This document shows positions 20,505-28,823 of a stretch of 64,000 nucleotides of DNA, in pieces. Source of the DNA: Ochrobactrum sp. Marseille-Q0166. GTDB lineage: Bacteria; Pseudomonadota; Alphaproteobacteria; Rhizobiales; Rhizobiaceae. Position 1 is the first letter of the stretch. Each line of letters begins with the position of its first letter. A program made the translations under genes and the position numbers. Location of the stretch: the NCBI RefSeq assembly GCF_014397025.1, contig NZ_JACJUO010000001.1, positions 2,250,395 through 2,314,394 on the forward strand, given 5' to 3'. Under the pieces are notes generated by a model that was not told the origin of the DNA, made no database searches, and saw only the letters and a program-made list of their open reading frames with translations.

Positions 20505-21815
20505 ATGGCTGATCTTTCAACGAACTTCCTCGGTATCAAGTCGCCAAACCCGTTCTGGCTGGCATCGGCTCCGCCGACCGACAAAGCATATAATGTCGAG
20601 CGTGCTTTCAAAGCCGGCTGGGGTGGCGTTGTCTGGAAAACACTTGGCGCTGAAGGCCCGCCGGTGGTCAACGTCAATGGTCCGCGCTATGGCGCTATCC
20701 ATGGTGCTGACCGGCGTCTGCTGGGTCTTAACAATATCGAGCTGATCACAGATCGTCCGCTTGAAGTGAACCTTCGCGAAATGAAAGAAGTGAAGATGCG
20801 CTGGCCCGACCGCGCATTGATCGCTTCGATCATGGTGCCATGCGAAGAAGAGGCGTGGAAGGCCATTCTGCCTTTGGTCGAAGAAACGGGTGCAGATGGC
20901 ATTGAACTGAACTTCGGCTGTCCGCACGGCATGAGCGAACGCGGCATGGGTGCGGCTGTCGGTCAGGTGCCGGAATATGTCGGCATGGTTGTGAAATGGT
21001 GCAAGCAATATAGCCGGATGCCGGTGATCACCAAGCTGACGCCAAACATCACCGATATTCGCAAGCCTGCGCGTGGCGCTAAGGCCAATGGCACCGATGC
21101 CGTGTCACTGATCAACACGATCAATTCGATTGTGTCGGTTGATTTGGACAGCATGTCGCCGGTGCCCTCCATTGACGGACGCGGTAGCCATGGCGGTTAT
21201 TGCGGGCCAGCCGTCAAGCCAATTGCGCTTAATATGGTGGCGGAAATTGCACGCGATCCCGAAACCTATGGCCTGCCGATTTCAGGCATTGGCGGCATTA
21301 CCACCTGGCGCGATGCGGCAGAGTTTATTGCGCTCGGCTGCGGCACCGTTCAGGTCTGTACGGCTGCAATGACCTATGGATTCAAGGTCGTTGAAGAAAT
21401 GATCGATGGCCTTTCCGACTGGATGGACAGCAAGGGTTATCAGACGATTGATGATTTCCGGGGCATGGCGGTGGGACATGTCAGTGACTGGCAGTATCTC
21501 AACCTCAATTATGTCACCAAGGCGCGGATTGATCAGGATTCGTGCATCAAGTGCGGTCGTTGCCATATTGCCTGCGAAGATACCTCGCATCAGGCAATCA
21601 CCAATCTGGTGAATGGTGCACGACACTTTGAAGTGATCGATGAGGAATGCGTTGGCTGCAATCTTTGTGTCAATGTCTGCCCGGTCGAGGATTGTATCAC
21701 CATGGAGCAGATCGGTGATTTCGATCCGCGCACCAAGGCACCGATCCCGGCAGAATATGCCAACTGGACGACACATCCGAACAATCCGATGGCCGTCAAG
21801 GAAGCGGCCGAATAA
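20505..21815 (+). CDS. preA: NAD-dependent dihydropyrimidine dehydrogenase, PreA subunit
   Basis: Catalytic subunit, 436 residues. The N-terminal two thirds is a dihydroorotate-dehydrogenase-like FMN barrel with NPFWLASAPPTD, LNFGCPHGMSERGMGAAVGQ (substrate loop with the active-site region) and a glycine-rich FMN-phosphate region PISGIGGITTW. The C-terminus holds two 4Fe-4S motifs: CIKCGRCHIAC at about 347 and CVGCNLCVNVCP at about 383. GAGGAG before the ATG supports the start. With PreT it makes the bacterial dihydropyrimidine dehydrogenase. The next enzymes of the pathway, dihydropyrimidinase and carbamoylase, are in the window but 10 kb away on the same strand. A strong terminator follows. 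Confidence 0.95.
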   Translation: MADLSTNFLGIKSPNPFWLASAPPTDKAYNVERAFKAGWGGVVWKTLGAEGPPVVNVNGPRYGAIHGADRRLLGLNNIELITDRPLEVNLREMKEVKMRWPDRALIASIMVPCEEEAWKAILPLVEETGADGIELNFGCPHGMSERGMGAAVGQVPEYVGMVVKWCKQYSRMPVITKLTPNITDIRKPARGAKANGTDAVSLINTINSIVSVDLDSMSPVPSIDGRGSHGGYCGPAVKPIALNMVAEIARDPETYGLPISGIGGITTWRDAAEFIALGCGTVQVCTAAMTYGFKVVEEMIDGLSDWMDSKGYQTIDDFRGMAVGHVSDWQYLNLNYVTKARIDQDSCIKCGRCHIACEDTSHQAITNLVNGARHFEVIDEECVGCNLCVNVCPVEDCITMEQIGDFDPRTKAPIPAEYANWTTHPNNPMAVKEAAE

Positions 21816-21822
21816 AACAAAG

Positions 21823-21848
21823 ACGCCGGGGTTTCCCCCGGCGTTTTT
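21823..21848 (+). terminator. Terminator after preTA
   Basis: ACGCCGGGG (21823-21831) pairs with CCCCGGCGT (21836-21844) with a four-base loop and a T run. It also lies between preA and the convergent ABC ATPase gene. Confidence 0.92.
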
Positions 21849-21853
21849 GATGT

Positions 21854-22924
21854 TTAACGGCTCACGCGCATGCCTTTTTCCGGCTCAAACACATGGCTTG
21901 TTGCCGGATCAATCGCGATGGTCAGCACATCGCCTGGACGCACTGTCAGGCGTTCGCGGAACAGGCAGGTAATCGGCTGTTCGCCAAGCTTGCCCATGAC
22001 CATAATTTCCGAACCGGTCGGCTCAACGATTTCGACTGTCACCGGCACGCCCTGCTCGGCAATCTTCATATGCTCAGGGCGCACACCATAAACGGCCTTG
22101 CCCGAGAGATTTGCATAATCGCCTTGAGGCAAGGGCATACGGAAGCCGCCATCGGCCACGAACGAACCTTCTTCGAACTTGCCGTTGACGAAGTTCATTG
22201 ATGGCGAACCGATGAAGCCAGCCACAAACATATTGGCCGGACGGTCATACAAATCGAGCGGAGCGCCGATCTGCTCCACCAGGCCATCGCGCATGACGAC
22301 GATCTTGTCAGCCATGGTCATGGCTTCGATCTGATCGTGGGTCACATAAATCGTGGTGGTCTTGAGACGCTGATGCAGGCCCTTGATCTCACCGCGCATC
22401 TGCACGCGCAATTTGGCATCGAGGTTGGAAAGCGGTTCGTCAAACAAGAACACTTGCGGATCGCGAACAATCGCACGGCCCATAGCCACACGCTGACGCT
22501 GACCGCCGGAAAGCTGGCGTGGAAAGCGGTCGAGCAGCTTGTTGAGACCAAGGATTTCGGATGCACGATTAACGCGGCTTTCACGTTCTTCCTTTGGCGC
22601 GTTTTTCAGCATGAGCGCGAAGCCCATATTGTCGGCCACCGTCATATGCGGATAGAGCGCATAATTCTGGAACACCATGGCGATGTCGCGTTCCTTGGCG
22701 CGCAGGTCATTGACCACGCGCGGACCAATGGAGATTTCGCCGTCGCTTATTTCCTCAAGCCCTGCAATCATGCGTAGAAGCGTGGATTTTCCGCAGCCCG
22801 ACGGGCCGACCAGCACGACAAATTCGCCGTCCTCAATATCCACTGACACGCCATGCAGAACGCCGACATTGCCATATTTCTTGACTGCATTTCGGATGGA
22901 TACAGATGCCATCTTGAACCCCAA
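21854..22924 (-). CDS. Sugar ABC transporter ATPase, UgpC/MsmX family
   Basis: A 356-residue ATPase of a carbohydrate importer. The nucleotide-binding domain has Walker A GPSGCGKSTLLRMIAG at about 40, Q-loop MVFQNYALYPHMTV, the signature LSGGQRQRVAMGRAIVR, Walker B VFLFDEPLSNLDAKLR and the H-loop YVTHDQIEAMT. The C-terminal 120 residues form the MOBE/TOBE regulatory domain (VYGVRPEHMKI). It is the last gene of a minus-strand cluster that also encodes two permeases and a binding protein. Only three bases separate it from the upstream permease gene. Sugar specificity is set by the binding protein and remains unknown. Confidence 0.95.
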   Translation of the reverse strand: MGFKMASVSIRNAVKKYGNVGVLHGVSVDIEDGEFVVLVGPSGCGKSTLLRMIAGLEEISDGEISIGPRVVNDLRAKERDIAMVFQNYALYPHMTVADNMGFALMLKNAPKEERESRVNRASEILGLNKLLDRFPRQLSGGQRQRVAMGRAIVRDPQVFLFDEPLSNLDAKLRVQMRGEIKGLHQRLKTTTIYVTHDQIEAMTMADKIVVMRDGLVEQIGAPLDLYDRPANMFVAGFIGSPSMNFVNGKFEEGSFVADGGFRMPLPQGDYANLSGKAVYGVRPEHMKIAEQGVPVTVEIVEPTGSEIMVMGKLGEQPITCLFRERLTVRPGDVLTIAIDPATSHVFEPEKGMRVSR

Positions 22925-22927
22925 CTC

Positions 22928-23746
22928 TTATTTGACGGCGCCTGCGGTCAGACCTGCAACGATCTGGCGCTGTGCGAAAACGGTTAGCAACAGAACCGGC
23001 AATGTGACCACGAGGGCAGCGGCTGCAAGCGGACCCCAGCTGACCTGTTCAAAGGACAGCATATTGTAGACAGCCACCGGAAGAGTGCGTGTCTCGCGGC
23101 TTGCGAGTACGATGCCGAAGACGAAGTTGTTCCACGAAAAGATCACCGCGAGGATGAGCGACACCACAACGCCGGGCTTGGCAATCGGGAGTGCCACTTT
23201 CATGAACACCTGCCACGAAGACGCGCCATCGATAATGGCTGCTTCTTCAAGCTCCAACGGTGTTGTCTCGAAATAGCCGATCATGATCCAGATCACGATT
23301 GGAACGGTGACGACCAGATGGATGATGATCTGCGGCCAGAGGGTTCCGAGAAGACCAAGCGTCTGGAACAAAAGAAACAGCGGGATCAGGTAAGACAGGC
23401 CCGGGGTCATACGCGCAATCATGATCACGATTGCCGACTTGTTGGCGCGCAACCGCGCAATGCCATAGCCCGCCGGAACACCGACCAGCAATGCCAGCAA
23501 GGTCGCGGTTCCTGTGACCAGAATACTGTTCCAGAAATAACGCAGAAAATCGTTGGTTTCGAAAATCCCGGTATAGTTTGACCATGCGATACGGTCCGGG
23601 ATCAGGATTGGCGGATAAGCGCCGTTGTCGATTTCATATTTCAATGAAAGCGACAACATCCAGACGAAGAAGAAGATTGCGGGCGACACGATGACAAAAA
23701 CCATGAGTGCCGTGCCAAGCTTTGAAAGAATTGACTTGCGTGCCAT
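22928..23746 (-). CDS. Sugar ABC transporter permease (MalG type)
   Basis: A 272-residue inner-membrane permease with six predicted helices. The conserved cytoplasmic EAA loop is ELEEAAIIDGASSWQVFMKV at about residue 185, followed by ALPIAKPGVV. The N-terminal helix LMVFVIVSPAIFFFVWML and the large periplasmic loop match MalG-like components of family 1 sugar importers. It lies between the ATPase gene (three bases) and the other permease gene (nine bases), in one operon. Confidence 0.93.
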   Translation of the reverse strand: MARKSILSKLGTALMVFVIVSPAIFFFVWMLSLSLKYEIDNGAYPPILIPDRIAWSNYTGIFETNDFLRYFWNSILVTGTATLLALLVGVPAGYGIARLRANKSAIVIMIARMTPGLSYLIPLFLLFQTLGLLGTLWPQIIIHLVVTVPIVIWIMIGYFETTPLELEEAAIIDGASSWQVFMKVALPIAKPGVVVSLILAVIFSWNNFVFGIVLASRETRTLPVAVYNMLSFEQVSWGPLAAAALVVTLPVLLLTVFAQRQIVAGLTAGAVK

Positions 23747-23755
23747 GGTCGGTCC

Positions 23756-24694
23756 TCAAGAGTTCCACTTGGTCCGCTGGCGCAGGGCCAGAAGGATCAT
23801 CGACATGGCGATAATGACAATGAAGAACACCACGGCAATCGCAGAGCCATAGCCAATGTCATAGTAGGAAAACGCCACATTATAGAGATAGATATTGATC
23901 GTTTCCGATGCTGTTCCGGGCCCGCCCTGCGTCATCGCATAGATGATGTCGAAGCTTTTGAGCGCATCGATCGAGCGGATGATGACGGCCACCATGATAA
24001 AGGGCAGGATCATCGGCAGAGTGATGTAACGGAACTTCTGCCAGCCATTGGCGCCATCGATTTCCGCACTTTCAAACGGATCGCGCGGCATGGAGGCAAG
24101 GCCGCCAAGGACGATCAGCATCACCAGCGGCGTCCATTGCCAGGTTTCAACCAGCACCAGCGACGGGATGACCGTGCTCTGATTAAAAATCCATTCCTGC
24201 GGCGGAATACCAATCAGCGACAGAAGATAGTTGAGCACGCCAAGCTGCGGGTGGTACATCATCGTCCAGACAAGGGCGACGGCAACCGGCGTTGCCATCA
24301 TCGGCATCACGAAAATACCGCGCAACAGCCCACGCATCGGCAATTTGCTATCAAAGACCAGTGCTGCAATCGTGCCTAGAATCATCGGGGCAACGACCGA
24401 CAGAACGGTATAGACAGCCGTATGCCACATGGATTCCCAGAAGCGCATGTCGGCTGCGAGACGCAGATAATTGTCCAAGCCGACAAAGCTCTGCTCACCA
24501 CCAAGCTGCCACTGGTTTCCACTCATCCAGAGGGTGAATACCCATGGGAAAACGATCACCGCCCCGACAGTGATCAAGGCTGGAAGAACGAACGGCCAAT
24601 AGCTCGGTCTGAGACGATTTTTGGCGTGCCGGGTGGCAGGACCAGCCGTTGTGGCTGCTCCTGTTTTTGCACCTATCGGGGCGGCAGATGTCAT
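23756..24694 (-). CDS. Sugar ABC transporter permease (MalF type)
   Basis: A 312-residue permease. After a hydrophilic N-terminus of about 35 residues come six helices. The EAA loop appears as PFESAEIDGANGWQKFRYI at about residue 210, then TLPMILPFIMVAVI. It pairs with the downstream MalG-type permease to form the channel. Its start overlaps the stop of the binding-protein gene by four bases, so translation is coupled. Confidence 0.93.
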   Translation of the reverse strand: MTSAAPIGAKTGAATTAGPATRHAKNRLRPSYWPFVLPALITVGAVIVFPWVFTLWMSGNQWQLGGEQSFVGLDNYLRLAADMRFWESMWHTAVYTVLSVVAPMILGTIAALVFDSKLPMRGLLRGIFVMPMMATPVAVALVWTMMYHPQLGVLNYLLSLIGIPPQEWIFNQSTVIPSLVLVETWQWTPLVMLIVLGGLASMPRDPFESAEIDGANGWQKFRYITLPMILPFIMVAVIIRSIDALKSFDIIYAMTQGGPGTASETINIYLYNVAFSYYDIGYGSAIAVVFFIVIIAMSMILLALRQRTKWNS

Positions 24695-26025
24695 TTCCCT
24701 TCGCTCCGTGCGAGGACCGGACGGAATTCTTCCGTCGCGCGTTTCATTTCAGTTTCTGCATCTGCACCATTCAACAGATTGGTGAGGCCAACACCGATGA
24801 TGTCGCGGAATTCCGTAACAGGCACGATGACCGGCAGGCAAAGCTGGCTGATCGGCGCGGACTGCGAGAGCGCTTCCACCCAACCTTCCGGCATGGTGAC
24901 GCCCTTGCGCACCGCTTCGTCGTCAATGATCGACTTGCGGAACGGGACACCCGAACCCGACTGCAAAAGCCGCGCACCCATTTCCTTGGAAATGGCCCAT
25001 TGGCAATAAAGATATGCGGCTTCCTTGTTCTTGGAAGCTTCGGTCACACCGATGCCGTCGCCTGTCGTCGGTGCCGCCTGTGCATTCGGGCCTGCGGGCA
25101 TGACGCCATAACCAACCTTGCCGACAACGCGCGACTTGTTCGGATCTTCAAGCGGCGGTGCAAAGCCGATACCGTCGAGCCACATGCCGACGCGCCCTTG
25201 CAGGAAATTTGACTGGCATTCTGCCCAGTTAAAACCAGCAACGCCAGGAGGTGCTGATTTGGTCATCAGACGCTGATAAAGCTTGGCCGCTTCGATACCT
25301 TCCGGTGAATCCGTCTGGACATTGCCATCACCATCGACCGACTGCTTGCCATAGCCAAGCATGAGGCTGGTGAATACCGGCGCATTGGCATTCTTCATGC
25401 CGCGTGCAACGAAACCATAGGTTCTTGTCGACGGATCGGTCAGGGCTTCAGCGGTTGTAACCAGTTCTTCAAAGGTCTTCGGGAATTCAAGGCCCTTCTC
25501 CGCAAAGAGGTCCTTATTATAATAGATGATCCAGTAATCGACCGAGAATGGCAGCGCACCAAAGCGGCCATTGGCATCCTTCGCGAAAGTCAGACCAGCG
25601 CTTGCAAAATCATCTTCTGTAAGCGACGCATCGGTCAGCGTCGGGTCTTTCAAAAATGGGTTGAGATCGGCGAGCCAGCCGCCTTTTTCAAACTGCCGCT
25701 TCTGAACGTGATAGCTGATGTGGATGACGTCGAAACTCGGACGCCCCGAAGTCAACTCGATAACGGCCTTCTGGCGTTGCTGCTGTTCCGGCATCTGCTC
25801 GGAATTGACCTTGATACCGGTGAGGTCTTCGAATTCCTTCTGGTGTTTCTGAAGGAGTTCGCCACGCGGACTTTTGATCAGGTTCACTTCAAGCGTTGTG
25901 CCTGCATATTTTTTCCAGTCAACACCTGACTGGGCAAAAGACGGCGTGAAACCCGTGATACCGGAAGCAGCGATTGCTGCCGTTCCAGCCATGAACTGGC
26001 GGCGTGTCGGATGAAATAGTTTCAT
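24691..26025 (-). CDS. Sugar ABC transporter substrate-binding protein (family 1, Tat signal)
   Basis: A 444-residue periplasmic binding protein. The N-terminus has a twin-arginine signal, HPTRRQFMAGTAAIAAS, ending near SFAQS (about residue 32), so export in folded form through Tat is likely. The mature part fits family 1 binding proteins: TTLEVNLIKSPRGELLQKHQ, FEDLTGIKVNSEQMP, then the central DYWIIYYNKDLFAEKGLEFP. GGGGAGGAG stands just before the ATG. It heads the transporter operon. The ligand is not recognisable; neighbours (a GntR regulator, an aldolase-family lyase, a PfkB kinase, an aldose dehydrogenase) point to a sugar or sugar acid. Confidence 0.93.
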   Translation of the reverse strand: MKLFHPTRRQFMAGTAAIAASGITGFTPSFAQSGVDWKKYAGTTLEVNLIKSPRGELLQKHQKEFEDLTGIKVNSEQMPEQQQRQKAVIELTSGRPSFDVIHISYHVQKRQFEKGGWLADLNPFLKDPTLTDASLTEDDFASAGLTFAKDANGRFGALPFSVDYWIIYYNKDLFAEKGLEFPKTFEELVTTAEALTDPSTRTYGFVARGMKNANAPVFTSLMLGYGKQSVDGDGNVQTDSPEGIEAAKLYQRLMTKSAPPGVAGFNWAECQSNFLQGRVGMWLDGIGFAPPLEDPNKSRVVGKVGYGVMPAGPNAQAAPTTGDGIGVTEASKNKEAAYLYCQWAISKEMGARLLQSGSGVPFRKSIIDDEAVRKGVTMPEGWVEALSQSAPISQLCLPVIVPVTEFRDIIGVGLTNLLNGADAETEMKRATEEFRPVLARSEGK

Positions 26026-26085
26026 TGTTTACTCCTCCCCTAATGTGTTTTCAGCCAGGCGACTCCTCTCGCCCAACCATCATAC

Positions 26086-26754
26086 TCATATATGCAAAGC
26101 CAGCTTCCGTGCGTTGTTGATGTGAACGGCGATGGCATCCATCGCAGTCTGCGGATCGCGTGTCTCAATGGCGCTCAACACGGTCAAATGCTCCTGCATG
26201 ACCGGGATCACGCGTCCAGTGATACGAAAGCGTTCCTGATTGATCAGGCGCATCTTGATCGTGTTGGTCTGATAGGCACGCCAAATGATTTCATTGCCGA
26301 GCGAGCCAACAATCGTATCATGCAGGCTCCAGTCGATATTCTGCGCCTTTTTTTCAAGTTCCGGCGTTTCGCCTTCCTTCATTGCGCGATTGAGCGTGTC
26401 TTCATGTTCAGCACGCAGCGAACGCAGCAAATCATCAGACGCAGACTGGCAGAAAATTGCCACGGACTCTTTCTCTATGAAAAGGCGAAATTGAAAGGCT
26501 TCGCGGATCAAATTGAGATCAATATGGGCGATCTGCAGTCCGCGCTGCGGCACGGTCTTGATCAGACCTTCCGTTTCCAGACGCGGAATGAGTTCGCGGA
26601 TCGCGCCGAGCGGCAAGCCCGTCATGGCGACAAGCTGCCGCTGCGAAACGAACTGGCCCGGATGAAAATCACGCGCCAGCAAATGCTCGGTGAAGCTCTG
26701 ATAAGCTTTGTCGCGCAATTTTACCGGTTCGTTGTGATCGTCTGCCAAAGCCAT
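26086..26754 (-). CDS. GntR family regulator, FCD (FadR) subfamily
   Basis: A 222-residue transcription factor. The N-terminal winged helix-turn-helix spans about residues 18-75 (ARDFHPGQFVSQRQLVAMTG, then AIRELIPRLETEGLIKTVPQ). The C-terminal all-helical FCD domain binds small carboxylic acids and often a metal; it contains EHEDTLNRAM and the His-rich end QEHLTVLSAIETRD, with AVHINNARK last. It lies between the transporter and the catabolic genes, so it probably controls both. The palindrome at 27832 is a candidate site. The effector is presumably a pathway intermediate (inference). Confidence 0.9.
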   Translation of the reverse strand: MALADDHNEPVKLRDKAYQSFTEHLLARDFHPGQFVSQRQLVAMTGLPLGAIRELIPRLETEGLIKTVPQRGLQIAHIDLNLIREAFQFRLFIEKESVAIFCQSASDDLLRSLRAEHEDTLNRAMKEGETPELEKKAQNIDWSLHDTIVGSLGNEIIWRAYQTNTIKMRLINQERFRITGRVIPVMQEHLTVLSAIETRDPQTAMDAIAVHINNARKLALHI

Positions 26755-26888
26755 TCCTTTTGTTTGTTATCAACGCTTATGAAGACATTAGAACGCTTTT
26801 CAATCTGATTTCATCAGATTCAGCTCTCGAATGATTTTTTCCACGCGCATCTTGTCTGAAAACCGCTCCACACTTAACAGGATGCGCT

Positions 26889-27791
26889 TTAAGCCGCTTT
26901 TGCCATATGCAAACGGTCGAATACACCGCCAATTGCATCGAAGTCCGCATCATTGAGCGAAACCAGAGGTGCACGGACACGACGCCACTCCCCGTCACCC
27001 GTATGACGGGCGACCATCGCCTTGACCGCTGGCGTTACCGGATAGTTCAACAATTGCTGAACGGCGCCAACCAGCTCATGATCATCCTGCCCTTCATTGA
27101 TCATGCGTAGAAGGCGATCCGGGAACAGATTGGCCATACCGGAAATCGCACCCTTTCCGCCAAGCCGCACACCGGCTGCGAGATCACGCTCATCGCCGAT
27201 CAGGATCGCAATGTCCTTGTGGGCTGCAAGCAGCTTCTCCGTATAGGACCAATTGCCGGAGGAATCTTTCACGCCGGTGATGACGCCACCAAAGGCATCT
27301 CGCAGACGGGTGATGAGATCGACCGATAATTCAACCGCCGTCACCGACGGGATATTGTAAAGAATGATGCTGCGCGCATTGTCGCCCAAACCTTTGAGAA
27401 CCGCCGAGAACCAGTTGAACAGGCCCTCATCTGACAGGTTTTTGAAATAGGAAGGAGGCGCCAGAAGAATGGCCTTGCAACCGCGACGCAGCGCATCAGC
27501 GGATTGAAGCACGGCATCCGCAACCGAATTTTCCATGACGCCGACAACAATATTTGCAGCCGGAAAACCATCCGCGATGAAAGCATCAAGCAGCGCCGTG
27601 CGTTCTGCGTCGGCAATCGACGAACCTTCGCCAGTGGTGCCAAACAAAGTGATGCTGGAGCAGCCATTATCAAGGCGCGTGCGTGCGTGCTTCAGCGCAC
27701 GGCTGACATCGATTTTGCCATCGGCATCGAATGGCGTGGTAAGTGCCGCAGAGAGGCCAAAGCGCTCCTGCCCTGAATGATGATGTGCCAA
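26889..27791 (-). CDS. Dihydrodipicolinate synthase/N-acetylneuraminate lyase family protein
   Basis: A class I aldolase-fold protein of 300 residues when started at the TTG at 27791, which has GGGAGGAG six bases upstream; the longer frame begins at 27830 without such a signal. Motifs: LFGTTGEGSSI (the carboxylate-binding loop), IILYNIPSVT with the catalytic Tyr, and GVITGVKDSSGNW with the Schiff-base Lys. Members either make dihydrodipicolinate or cleave or dehydrate 2-keto-3-deoxy sugar acids (family knowledge). The sugar context favours a 2-keto-3-deoxy-acid lyase over lysine synthesis. It follows the kinase gene in the same direction with about 100 bases between. Confidence 0.88.
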   Translation of the reverse strand: MAHHHSGQERFGLSAALTTPFDADGKIDVSRALKHARTRLDNGCSSITLFGTTGEGSSIADAERTALLDAFIADGFPAANIVVGVMENSVADAVLQSADALRRGCKAILLAPPSYFKNLSDEGLFNWFSAVLKGLGDNARSIILYNIPSVTAVELSVDLITRLRDAFGGVITGVKDSSGNWSYTEKLLAAHKDIAILIGDERDLAAGVRLGGKGAISGMANLFPDRLLRMINEGQDDHELVGAVQQLLNYPVTPAVKAMVARHTGDGEWRRVRAPLVSLNDADFDAIGGVFDRLHMAKAA

Positions 27792-27831
27792 AACTGGCTC
27801 CTCCCAAGTTTGAACTGTAAGTTGGCACATG

Positions 27832-27843
27832 CTAACATGTTAG
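27832..27843. promoter_or_regulatory. 12-base palindrome, candidate GntR operator
   Basis: CTAACATGTTAG is a perfect palindrome about 40 bases upstream of the lyase start, in the gap after the kinase gene. Its size and symmetry suit a GntR/FCD dimer, and a GntR gene is two genes downstream. Inference only. Confidence 0.45.
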
Positions 27844-27894
27844 TAAATAGTCAATTCGGGTTCAGGACGTGGTCGCACGATTTTGGGAGGAGTT

Positions 27895-28821
27895 TTACAG
27901 CTTATCGGCCGGAACAACGCCAGTTTCGATGAAAGAAAGAACTTGCTGATAGTCTGGCGAACCGGCGCGACCGCCAAAGCGTGCGCATTTGATGGCAGCA
28001 GCAGCATTGGCAAAACGGATGACCTCTGTCATCTCTCTGCCTTCCACAAGACCATGCGCAAAGGCGCCATGGAAGACATCGCCCGCGGCCAGCGTATCCA
28101 CTGCATCGACTTTGAAGCCCGCTACATGGAAGACCGGCTTGCCCGCGCCTTCCGTCCAATAGCAGCCATCTGCGCCAGCCGTGACAGACGTGAACACATT
28201 ATAACGATTGCTTAAAATGCGGACACATTCAGGCAAATCCCGCGTTCCCGCAACACTGATTGCAGCCGGTTCTGAGGCAACAATATGCGTTGCCAGCGGC
28301 AGCAAGGTTTCCAGCAGTTCGACAGGTGCGGTATCGGCATCCAATATTGCCGGAATACCGGAATCGCGGGCTGCACGCAGTGCAGTTTCAGCCGCCCATG
28401 GCCAGCGCACATCCGTCATCACAGCCGCATAGACTCCGGCTTCGATCGGCGGAATCTGGTCCGACGGGCTTGCAAGCGCACGATCATAAAACGGTACGAT
28501 GATACGTTCACCATTCGCATCAACAAGAATTGAGGAAAATGCTGTTCGCGCACCTTCCAGCCGACGGATATAGGCACAATCTATGCCTTCGGCTTCAAGC
28601 TCTGCAACAGCGCGATCCCCCACCGGATCAATCCCCGCAGAAGCCCACAGCGCCACATCGCCGCCAAGCCTGGCAATGGCGGCGGCAGCACTCGAAGCCA
28701 TACCAGCGGCGATTTCGACAGCTTCACGCGGCAGATACTTGCCTGCCGTTTGAGGCAGCACATCAAGGCGAAAAATGGTGTCCATGGTGAGGGCACCAAC
28801 GCAGAGAATTTTGGATGTCAT
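27895..28821 (-). CDS. PfkB family carbohydrate kinase
   Basis: A ribokinase-superfamily sugar kinase of 308 residues. PfkB signature 1 is seen as GMASSAAAAIARLGGDVALW (about residues 39-58), and signature 2 as DTLAAGDVFHGAFAHGL at about 246, with the catalytic Asp and anion hole; the usual first Gly of GAGD is Ala here. The N-terminus ILCVGALTMDTIFRLD is typical. Substrate is unknown; given the neighbours a sugar or a 2-keto-3-deoxy acid is plausible. The start lies two bases after the aldo/keto reductase stop, so the two are co-translated. Confidence 0.9.
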   Translation of the reverse strand: MTSKILCVGALTMDTIFRLDVLPQTAGKYLPREAVEIAAGMASSAAAAIARLGGDVALWASAGIDPVGDRAVAELEAEGIDCAYIRRLEGARTAFSSILVDANGERIIVPFYDRALASPSDQIPPIEAGVYAAVMTDVRWPWAAETALRAARDSGIPAILDADTAPVELLETLLPLATHIVASEPAAISVAGTRDLPECVRILSNRYNVFTSVTAGADGCYWTEGAGKPVFHVAGFKVDAVDTLAAGDVFHGAFAHGLVEGREMTEVIRFANAAAAIKCARFGGRAGSPDYQQVLSFIETGVVPADKL

Positions 28822-28823
28822 GA

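Noticed and set aside
26889-27791. Calling the DapA-family gene as lysine-biosynthetic dapA
   Set aside because: The motifs allow it, but the sugar transporter, kinase and aldose dehydrogenase context favours a catabolic lyase.
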